From Mesocentrotus franciscanus (taxonomy: Eukaryota > Echinodermata > Echinoidea > Camarodonta > Strongylocentrotidae), in NCBI GenBank assembly GCA_037976565.1, contig CP137683.1:2546611-2610610 (forward strand): a stretch of 64,000 nt of DNA, in the 5' to 3' direction. Below, piece by piece: positions 1-12,000 of the stretch. Each line of letters begins with the position of its first letter. The first letter of the stretch is position 1. The notes below the pieces were generated by a model, which worked only from the letters and a program-made list of their open reading frames with translations, was not told where the DNA came from and did no database searches. Made by a program: the position numbers and the translations under genes.

Positions 1-3000
1 TACCATGTCAAATGAAACATTATTTTTTCAGGGCTTGAAAATGAAAAGTACAACCAAACATTACTTGCAAACTTACTTGCCTGTGACTTGTTAAGAGAGT
101 TATAATGAACAGTGTTCTTTATAATGTACCTCTTTCTATTTATCTCCCTTCCCATCTTTCTTCCCTCCCTCATTTTTTTCACTTACCTTTTACTTCAATG
201 TCAAAGGAGCATGTGGCCAAATATCCTGCAAGGTCTGTGCCCCTGTACGCAACCCTGTGAGTGCCTTCCAGTAGGGAGGTTGGTTTAGCAGCGCCCACTT
301 CTACTGAGTCTACTGTGTACAGTGCAGCTTGCAGAGGGGAACCTCTGTCAATACCCTACATAGGATACATCAACAGGTCAACAGAACATCTTTCCTGGTT
401 CACAGGAACAAAGTCATGTCAATTGTATGAGTTGCTAAAACTACAGTGGATGTAGACTGCATGGGCTACCGCACAACATATACAAGTCAGCCCTAGCTGT
501 CCCAAGCTGAGTCTGACGGAGTTAGGTTAAACTCAATTCTTTATATAATAATTGTGTTTAAGTGTCAAAGTCTGTGCTTGCAAACTAAATCTTCACTGTG
601 TCATGAATATTATGTTGTGTTTAACAAAAAACTAAAAGTACGGGTAGCAAATCTCCTCCATGACCTACAATGATAAAATTCCTGTTTGGGCTATGAAAAG
701 GTCACTCTTATGTCTTGAAACTAAAACAGGTACACAAATGTAGATGACTGTACCTATGTGAATTATTCTATGCCCAATTCTAAAACAACAAAGATATTTT
801 TAAATGAAGATTTTACTGATAAAATATCATTTTCTAAACCTTAACAAATCTGTCCTAAACTTAGATGGCTTTTTCTTTAAAACACACATGTGGGCTTATA
901 TGTAAGATAATGATCTCACCATTACTGGTTCCCAGTCACTCCATGGTACATGGGCAGAAGTGCTGTCTTCTCCTGCAAACAGTTGCTTGTTGGGTGGACA
1001 CACAAAGACAGGAAGAGTGGTATCTGAGGTTTGAATCAAGAACATGGACACCTATATCACTATCATCTAATCTAATACAACATCCAATATAATATAATTC
1101 ATCACGATGTCATAATATGGTACTATTTACTGTTCTTCCAGAGGGCTCTGTACTTACTTTTATCCTAGCATTGCCCAGGTAACCACTAGCAATACACCTG
1201 AGTTAAGAGGGTCAAATGTGGGTAACATACCTTCTTCAAAGATGAAAGCATCAAGTAACGATCAAACCCATGACCTCTCATACGTGATTCACCTGAGTTA
1301 AGAGGGTCAAATGTGGGTAACATACCTTCTTCAAAGATGAAAGCATCAAGTAACGATCAAACCCATGACCTCTCATACGTGATTCAAAAGCCTTAACAAA
1401 TATACCACAGTTCTTTCGTTACATTTTGTTTGGTTAAAAGAAAATTTGTACGAAATCAAATTATGTTTTGCTCATGTTATCCCTCTAAAATGTAACTAGT
1501 GAAAAGTCAATTTATGTTAGTGGCAGAAAAAGGTATTAAATAATTGTTGAACAAGTGAGTGAGTGAATTCATAAAAAAATGAAAATACACAGAAAAACAA
1601 AAGACAATATTTCCCCCGAGTCACCTTCACAAACAATCTGCTGACCATCCCACTGTCCGGCTGCCTGACACACCCTCCTTGCCGACCCTCCAGTCTTGGT
1701 GAATCCTTGAGAGCACACCATGTTACAGGCCGTGCTATACTTCTGCCTCCCATCTATCGCCTGTGGTGATCCTTGGTACAGGCATCCAGTCATCCGTCCA
1801 TTGCCGGATGTGGCAGGCATGGGGCAGGTCACAACTGAAACAAAAATGGACGGCGGTAATTTTTTACCATGAACTTGATGAACAGACAAAACTGGGCCCC
1901 GGCTTTTAAACAGTTGCAATCATTTCAAATCGATCATGACTTGATATCAAGTACAACTCAGTATTAAAGTTATAAGAGTTTGTAAGTTTGTAAGTTATTG
2001 GGGGACTTATGGTCAATTTGGATCAATCTCAATTCTTTGTAAGACCGGGCCCTGGTGTTCTCAGTATCTGTTCCAAAGCACCTGACCCAGAGCTGCCAAG
2101 TTGTATTTTGCATTTTCAGTATTCTTATCCCCCAAAATCAGTATTTTGACCCAAAAATCCGTATTTTTTCCGCGTGAAAAAAATATGCAAGCATACCGGC
2201 GATGTTCGATCACTTAATTGGGCCTATTAGATTACATTTCCGTCCCACACGTAAACAACTAAGGCCTAAGCACTGCACAATGGACATAACAGTAACACAT
2301 TAAAAATTTCCCCTTTCAAAAAAAAAACCCTTAGAAGTAGATCTACACATACATATAGCTTATCAAATGAACATTCATTACCGTCAGACTGGACAATTCC
2401 TTCAGTCTTTTCTGCAAATGTCCTTCATGTCAGTTCTAACTCGACTCGTATAGTCACATCGCATGCACAATTAGTACACACACACACGTACACATTACGT
2501 ACACATACACACGTGTATGCATATTGGCAAGTTGCAGCACCGATTCCACTTCAGTCCCACACGCAGACAATCGATGCATGCTCGAAGCACCGCACACATG
2601 CATAGTAAACATACACACATGGATATCTAAGCCGACACACGTCTTTCAGCGCCGGAGTGCACCAGCCATGCCCATTGACTAATACACAATTGACACGGCG
2701 CGCGCACCGCCCATAGACTTATACACAACTGATTTGTTCTTTTTCCGTATTTTAACATGAAAAAACGTACGTCCGTATTTTAAGTTGACTTCCGTACAAA
2801 ATACGGTAAATCCATATTACTTGGCAGCTCTGCTGACCTCATAATTCAAAGATATCCCAACCTCTCACTACACATGTATTCATGGAATGTCAGAAAACCA
2901 ATGTTTCTCATTGTTTGTTTCATTTTGTATGATTAAATTAGCATTTAATAAACATCCCTACCATGTATCTGAAACATCTGAAAGGGGGATGTTACATAGA

Positions 3001-6000
3001 CGAAATTATTACAACAACTTGCATTTGTTAGAACTGTCAGGTTCGATAGCACTTACTTGTACAAGTCAGATCAGGCCCACCCCAGACTCCATTACCATCA
3101 CCATTACCATCATCGGAGCAGGTCCTGTGAATGGGCGTGGCTGGTAGGTACCCCACATTGCACGCCATGGTGCAGACCGCTCCGTAGTTCTCACGGGAAG
3201 TGGAACATCCACGCTTCTCTCCATTGACTGGGACAGGAAGGTCACTCCCTGAACAGGTTATTACTGATGAAAGCAAGATGTTGAATCAAGACATGTAACT
3301 CTTTGCATAACTTGCCACATACTGTTATTTGGGTTTGTGTAAAACTGCAGCAAATAGCAGAGTATGGGTTAATGGAGAAAGAGGTATGGAGAAGACCGAC
3401 CTATCAAACCCTACCCCACCCCCTTCAACCAAGAGGGAACACACAGGTAGATAACAATGATTTTTATTATGATGATAATAGAAGAGATGAAAATCAGCTA
3501 CAAATGTATTATTATCAGTAGGTAATCAGAAAAAATGTAGCATACTTTGTATACATTTTTTTTAAATGACCACATACTATAGTCAAGTACATGTCATCCA
3601 TAGTTTGAACAGTCAGCAGGACAGAAAAGGTGTCCCAAGGTCATGTATGACATACACAGTACACAGGATCACCTAAAATTTCATTCTAAACAATTTCAAT
3701 CATTAAAAACATTTATTCCACAAACAATATCAATCTGGGAGCACCTACAGCGACACGTCGGTGGGGCTTGATTCCAGGTTCGATCATGTTGACATGTGAG
3801 GGCAGCATTCCCAGTGAGGTAGTACCCAGGGCTGCAGGAGAAGTGACACTGATTGCCAGATGGTACCTGGTCTCCAGTGGGGCAGGCCTGGGTGGTGGTG
3901 ATCTGAAGAGCCGTGGTGAGGCCAGGCTTCCTGCAATAGATTTCTGGGTGAATCAAATTTGCAATTTCAAAAATCTGTTTTTAATTTTTTTACTCTATGA
4001 ATATGAATGTAATAAGAATAATCTGTTTCATTTTTCTAAACGTAATAATAATATTGGTATAGCTAATAATATCTTTATAGCGCACATATCCACCATACAA
4101 GGTGCTAAAGTGTTCCAATAGTACCCTTGCTCTAGCTAGGATACAAAGTTCAGTGCTCCCAGAATTCCATTTACCACCAGGGTGGAGAGTAGCAAATATA
4201 GATTATTGCATTACCAAAGGAAACTAGTACCGTGCCGGGGCTTGAACCAACAACCTTCACATCACTAGTCCCCTCTTTCATGACAATCAACTCAAGGTGG
4301 ACTTTCCCTATAAGCCTCAGTCACACATAAAGCGGTAAATCACCTACCAAACTAATGCAGCAAAATAAAATGCCACTATCAACAACAGGACACACTACGA
4401 CAATACATCATCTGTTATCATATCCCCCAATATTTGTACATACAAATTTTATCTTTCAATATTGTTATACATGTACCTGTCTATTCATGTTCCTTTCATA
4501 ATTATATGATTTATGTTATTAATTTCTAAAATATTTTGCAGTCCGGTGTTTGATTTGATAAAATTTAAACAACTGAACCACTTCAAATCAATTCAATACA
4601 GGTCGACTTTATCACCAATGAACAGCTGAAGAACGCACTCACTTGCGCAGGTGGGCGTCGACCCTACCCAGATGGCTTCGGTACTTCCTGCTTGGGAACT
4701 GCACTGCTGAGCACTGTTGCTTATCTCATAGCCCACGTCACATGCAAAGTTACACCTGGAGCCATAGTTCCTCGAGCAAGCTCCTATGATTCTGCCATGG
4801 CTAGGGGCAACCAAGCTGGGACACTGGAGGACTATAGAGCAAGATCGGATGACCAGAGTCATATGTAAGGGTGTTATGAACTGCAAATGGATTCCTTATC
4901 TCATAGACACGTAAATAGTCATCTGGATTTCAAAGCAACGTTTCATGAAACTATCAGTACAATTAAGTTTGCCTACATCAAATTTAAATATGTGTTACAT
5001 GTGTTATGAAACAATGCCCTGGTAAATTGTACATAATGTATTAAAACGACCATGTGTTATTCATGAGTGTAATGCAAGAAATTGTTTCTCTAATTTGCCA
5101 TTGTTCAATGTTCAGCAATTTATATATTTTCTACTTAAATTTTTTGCAGATGCCATGCATTCAAAAATTTGTACAAAATGTGTAAGATCATTTATAGACT
5201 TTATCATTTACACTGAATTAGATTTAAATTTATGCCAGATGGTTTCACCCTATGAAACTAAAAGAGACTCTGACATACAGGGGTCCCATATGTGCGACAC
5301 AATATAAAGCCTGAAATGGAGAAGTGTCAGGGTCTGAAAACAGATTTTTTAGACTGTTCTGAGTTTAAGTTTTTTGTTTGATTATGGGAGAGTACCAGCC
5401 AAGGATTGAATGAATAAACCACTATACCCCCTTCAACTTCAAGTAAAAAAATTTGCAAAACTTCTCATCACATACTCTGACAGGTTGGCGGTGGCCGACT
5501 CCATGAACCGGCTGAACCACTCTTCTGGCATTCCGTTGACCTTTGACCCTGGAGCCTGTATCCGACACCACAGCCGTACGTACAGACAGAGCCTCTTATT
5601 GCACCATTTGGACAGGTCACTTGGAGTGGAGCAGAAGCAGAGAGACTGCTGCAGCGGATAACTGGAAAGTAATAGGAATATCATGGAAAGTCATCTACAT
5701 GTGACAACAGGGAAACATATTCAATCCAGGATTCATTCAACCAAGCAATTGAACAAACTTCATAATATGAGTATATGTGAAGAAATATAATTAAAGGCAA
5801 CGTTTTATATAAACTACCGTCTGTGGTCATTTAGTGGTTTCCACAACATATTTTTCCTTTGGGTTTAATTTTCCTACACTAATGGATTTCTGAACTTCAA
5901 CCCTCGACCAAACACTTAACCAAACCCTAGCTTTAATACCATATCCCTAAACCAAACTTAAAACCCAACGCAACCCCTTACCCTTACGAAGGAGTTTCCC

Positions 6001-9000
6001 TTACCCTATATAAGACATATGTTACCAGAGGAAATGTCAGGTCACCCCTTCATTGGTGACTTCTATAATGGTGGCGGCGGTGGGATATATTCAATGCCAG
6101 AATTAATTAGTATTCCAAAAGCAGCATTCCACATCAATTTATTTACATTTAGTCTAGATGATAATTTCTGGAGTTTGCATGCATCTACTCCCTGTTAATA
6201 ATTGACAATATGGCGGTCTGGAGTTAAAATGGGGCCCACCCCTGTTAGTTCAACAATGTTTTCAAAGTTTTTTCAAGTTTTTCTCATGATATACATATGT
6301 CAAATTTTTACATCGTGAAAGTGTGCCAGTGGCATTATGTCTATCTCCGACTGACCTGCAACAGTGACAGAGAATCGACAGGAGGCTTCATTTCCTGAGC
6401 TATCCACAGCGACATAAGCTACAGCATGGGTGCCTTCTGGAAGAGAAGTTCCTGGTGCAGTTGACCCACCGTCCAGACGAGGGGTGATGGAATCTCCCGA
6501 GTTATCTGATACAGTTGGTGCTGACCAACGGACCGTTGCACTTGAGGACAGTGAGGGAGCATAGGCAGTCTGGGATGGGGGGCACCTAGTGAAGATCGGT
6601 GCAGTGGTATCTAGAATACAACATACAAACAAGTCAACGCAAAGCGTAGCATCCCCTCGCAAGGTACAAATGGCTTATATACGTCAGAACAAGTTACCTC
6701 CATTAGACTATACTATTATATTACTAGGCAAGGAAGTTAACCACATTTTCTCATATCAAATTAGGTGTTTTTGCATGCAGTCTTAGCCTGCATAGAAAGT
6801 CATCAACACCCTCTTTCTCTCCTTGCCTATACTTTTGTAGGTACAGGCATGCAACAAGGAATTTTGATCTGGGTTACACATGAGCCTCAAAATTACTCCA
6901 TACAGTTTTCATGTCCTTTTTTCATCCGCATTAAGGTCCCACGAATTGTAGATTCTCAGTCCCGTTGCTCCCATAAACAATAAAACATGTTCCACCTGTT
7001 TGTTATCTGGTACATTCTTCACTGAAAAGAATAGTTCACACTGCTGCTTGAACAGTTTGAGGCCTTCATTCTGCCAGGTTGGCATTGTCCAACGACATGC
7101 GGGGTGATTGAGCCATGGTTACCGGTGATATGTGGACTAGGCTGGGCACGGGAAGAACTAATTAAGTCTACTTTAATTAGCAGTTGAAAACTATCATGGC
7201 GAGGTATCTTACCTTGCTGCCACATGAAATGTATCCTACTTGTTGTAATGCAGGACAACTAATGATGAGAAGTAGCAGAATCATTTATTGTGTGATGGGC
7301 TTGCGTGTATATAGGCAGCAATGTTTCAAGTGGCAATACATGGTACTAATACATAGCATGTACAGGTAAATCACCCTCTTTAGGCAAAAACATTACAGTA
7401 ATGACAGAAATAAAAGGGCCTCGGAATCTGTATTAACACAGTCTGTACAGCATGTTATTGCGCAATATCTTAATGAAATTCTAAGCGAATTATATTCATG
7501 TACAAATGATTATGAATAATCCACATTTTGCTGCTCTTAACCCTATAAAGCCCGGGGAGGGGGTCTAAATTAGGCTCCACCCCTCTTCATTTTTGCGAAT
7601 TTTTTTTAACCTAAAGAAATCTTGCACTGAAATTTCATGACTTTTCTCTTTTGAGTCTTGCGCATCTTTTGAAACAAATTTTTTGAGAAAAAAATCGGAC
7701 ATACATGTATCGTTGCAAAGTCACATGACCTTCGAGCATGTCAGCTCGAAAATCACTCTTTTTTGTTATTTGTGTACAAAACATTTGGAAATATAAATTT
7801 TAAAAAATTGGATAAAACATTGGTTATTTGGTCTTGTTTATAGTTTAGGGCTTTGTTTTAGGAGTCAAAATAGTTCTTTACAGTTAAAAATGAAATAAAA
7901 CAACAAAAAACGAATAAAATACATAGCTAAAAAGCAAAGAAATACATAAGAAATTATCAAAACAGTACATAACATAAGGAATAACCTGGCTCTTCCAAAA
8001 GTTTTTGTTGTATTATTTCAACGAATCCAAGGAATATATGTTGTGAAAATGAATGTTTAAATATGAAGAATATATGATTTATGGGTAAAGATGTGAATTT
8101 ATGACCTAAATTGCATAAATTAACATAAATATGCAAATGAGTGAATGTTTCAAAAAATTTGAATAACCGTAGTATTCTTTACACTTCACTTGACATGCAT
8201 GCAAATTTTTGCGGCGATCGGCCGTTTCACGCCCGAGATCTTAGGGCCCCCTTGGGGCTATGCAGTTTCAAAAAAGCCTGGGCTATATAGATTAATGTTT
8301 AATGAAATGTATGATACATGTTTCTGATTCGATGAATGAACCATTACTGAATTGAATTGGAAAAAATGTATACCAAATGGATGAGCAGTTTAAAGAGGTG
8401 GCAACTAAATAGATTGATAAACTCACCTTCGCAGTGTGGTACCACAGCGTGGTTCCATTCTCCCTCCGTGCTGCAGGCAAGAGCAGTGGGACCCTGTATC
8501 TGGTAACCCTCATCGCAGGAGAACTCACACCTGGTACTGAATCGTACAGCATCCGCTGACTCACACTCCGGTGGGTGGACACCCCCATGGGACACATCAA
8601 ACAAGGCAGGACAGGACTTGGTAACTGCGTTATCAAGGGATATGAAGAAGTCCATAGTCCTTGTGATATTAGTAATAACTGTTTTATTTTGACATACCTT
8701 GTCTTACCAGTTTCAAGCAAAGTGACCACACTGTCCCCAGTGTAGATGTCCCCTGTACATCAAATTTTGAAATTAGGGCATCAACAAATTTTAGGGGTTA
8801 CTTCTACTATGACCTTCCAAACTGATATAGAAAGAAAGAAAGAGGAAGCTCACAAATTGATTTTCATCATTACCAGAACTCAACCTACTCTTTAAAGAAT
8901 TAATTCATGAACCCACCTGTGCACTGAAGATCTTGTCCGCTCCAAGTCTCATCTGCCTGACATGTCCGACTCACAGACTCAACAGTAGAGGGCGTGGTGA

Positions 9001-12000
9001 ACCCTGGTCGGCAGTGAAATTGGCATGTTGTCCGAAAGGAGACTTTGGGCCTTGAGCAGTCTTCAGTGAAACCATTGGTGACAGTTGGAACGGTGCAATT
9101 CTTCACTGGGAAATTGAGATTCAAACGCAAAATGTATTTTTACATAGGGAATGAAAATCCATTTTCAAGATTCTCACAGAATTTGGCATAAATTTTCTTA
9201 AGCCCATCGTATATCTTACAATTTGACCAACACTAGATTTTAAAATAAAATGCAAGTAAACTGTTTATGCATGTAGTCCTAAATGGTCATATGAATGACA
9301 ATTTAACTAGACATGTAATACTTGTTTGAAACAAGTATAGGTGGGCTGTTCCAACTAAAATTTGAGACAAAATAGAGCAAAAATAAGCGAGATACTGCTA
9401 CAAAAACAATGTCATGTAGATTCACGATATGAATGAAATCCACCTTTCATAGGCATAAAACGCAATTTAAGAAATTTCTTACATGTGGCATTTAATTGAA
9501 ATTTTCACGATGATGACGTCATCAAAATGAAAAATAGTGGTGACTGCATTTGTAGGGAATTGTCTCAGCTAGAACATATCGAAATTTGGAAGAAAATCGA
9601 TCAATATTTACAGAGATACAATCAATTTTCGAAAATATGCTGACGTCATAATATGCAAATTGAAATTTTGAGTTCGGAGGCCATTATGATGACGTCATGA
9701 GTTAATTAAGGGTCAAATGAGACATGAAATTATATCTCCGACTCATACTCTATCCAAATATGAAAAGAATTGAGGGTCCCGGTGCTTCCCAAAGAGCTAT
9801 AATGGATTTTGTATAGGCATGTTTTTGCCCATATATGCTATGTATTACAAGAGCTCGCGCCCACAGACATGTTTCTTGAACGGACGCTCATTGCGTTTCT
9901 ACTGGTCAGAAAAAGTGAACAAGGTATCAAATTGCTTGGAAGAATGTGCCAAATATGATGACAGAGAAAGTTTGGCGATTCTATGTTGCAAAATGCCAGT
10001 ACGCGCATGCGCGTGTGTGCGATTTTGGGGGAAATGCTTAAAATGGCCTGAAACGTATCCAAAATGAATTTGAGACGATTTGGAGCATTTTAAAATTTTG
10101 CGCGGACGTACGCATGGGCGCGTGTTTTTTTACCTAAAATTGACCGGACGGATATTGACCTTGATAATGATAAATATGAATGAGAAATGACTTTTCGTTA
10201 TGAAGATATTATCATGAGTAGATTTTCAGAAAATTTCACAAAATGGCGCCTAGATGACGTCATCAGTCAAGGTCAAGGTTGAAAACGTTTTTTTGATTTG
10301 TACATACGGTATGCCTATACATATGTGTGCCAAATTTCAAGGCATTTGATTGAGCCATTTTCAAATTATCTTGCTAACAAAAAAGTGATTGGAAATAAGA
10401 AAAATAAATAAAGAATAAATAAATAAAGGCATTTCTAACGATTTTTGATATAGCATACTTTCAAAAGAATATTCTAGAGAAGTAAAAACTTCCCTTACCA
10501 TTGCATATCTCATTTTGTCCTGTCCAGAAGCCTGATTGCGATGTGTTAGTGAGCCTTTGGCAAACTCTGTCGGCATAATCAGTATCTGACGATAGTCGGT
10601 AGCCCGCCTCACATGCCACGGCAATCTGCCCCAAAGACAGGTCCTTCTTCACAATGACCAGTACCAGTGACGAGGGCTACTGAACCGTGCTCAGGGATGG
10701 GGATTGGTGTGCAACGGGATACTGGATATCAGGACAGTAACATTAAAGGAAACATGCATGCATATCTACATACATGTTACAGCAGTGATGTAGGCCTAAA
10801 AAGTACTCTATTATCAGAACTACTATTACTATTGTTATCATTACTTAATAAGCGAAAACCAAAGGTATTACACAAATTGAAAAACAAATCAAACTTTTCG
10901 TTGACATTGGAAATAATTCAACAGTAAAAACGAATTACCTTTACTTGCCCTACTATACCACCATTACAGAAGCAGAGAAGCCAAAAATTATAAAAGTTGG
11001 TGCAAATTCACTTTCTGACATATCCTCTAAAATTGCATTCTTCAAAGTTCATCAATTCGCTGACTTTTTTACTACTACAGTGGAACCTCCAATAACAAGC
11101 TCCTTGAGCCTAATAAGAAAATTACCATGTCAAATGGAAACATTATTTTTTCAGGGCAAGTAAACAAAGTAATGTCCTGAAAATAGACTAGTCACAGTAG
11201 TGATAATATAGCCACGGAACGTGTACAACGATTATTGCACATGATGGAAACAGATTAAAAGATGACGGTTTTAACCATGCAAAGAATCCGTCTGCATTGT
11301 CATTATTATACAATCGCATGATTGACTATGTGAATGGTGATCCTACTGAGAGGTCAGATGTATACAAACATGACTTGCAAACTTATTTGCATAAATGCAC
11401 CTTGTTAGGAGTTGTAATAATTAAACAGTTGTAATGAGCTTTTACTGTACCTCTTTCTATTTATCTTTCTTCCCTCCCTTACTTTTCTCACTCACCTTTT
11501 ACTTCTATGTCAAAGGAGCATGTGGTCAAAGGTGGAGGGAGTAGTGTGCCCCCGTATGCCACTTGATGAGTGCCTTCCAGTAGGAATGTTGGTTTGGCAG
11601 TGCCCACTTCTACTGAGTCCACTGTGTAGAGTGCAGCTTGCCCATGAAGTACAGGCAGGTACCCTGGCATTGGCCCGCCTGGCCCTCGGATAACCTAAAT
11701 AGGATACAGGTCAACAGATCATCTTTCCTGGTTTGCAGGAACAAAGACTAGGATTGACTTAAGTGGGACTTGAACTTATGGCAGGCTGTTCATGCTACTA
11801 GTTCCTCTAAGCATTCCAGCATTGGTTTCTCAAGGGACGTGGTCACAAAACTACAGAATTTAAATATTTTGATAGTTCATTATTGAAGGAAAAAATTATA
11901 TATAAAGATCATAATTTCCAAGGTTTTTTCCCTCTAATTTTACATCTGGTTCAAGATGTTTTTAGGGCATAAATGGCATACCATAGTACAAGTCCAAATC

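Larger units (their letters stand above)
1..1540. repeat. Segmental duplication, copy 1 (HYR exon pair)
   Basis: Exons, introns and flanks match 11124-13530 in the same orientation. The shared part starts at the first bases of the window (TACCATGTCAAATG) and ends between 1.4 and 1.55 kb, before the sushi exon at 1625. Copy 1 lacks the 61-kb-type foldback element and the 13.0-kb TIR element found in copy 2. Confidence 0.85.

Noticed and set aside
261..455. Apparent stop (TAA) in the HYR exon at 187-355
   Set aside because: The TAA is out of frame. The correct frame, fixed by the phase 0 acceptor and by the duplicate at 11496-11694, is open.
5439..5684. 81-codon minus-strand frame
   Set aside because: The real sushi exon (5476-5661) is in a different frame on the same strand, with all cysteines and good splice sites.
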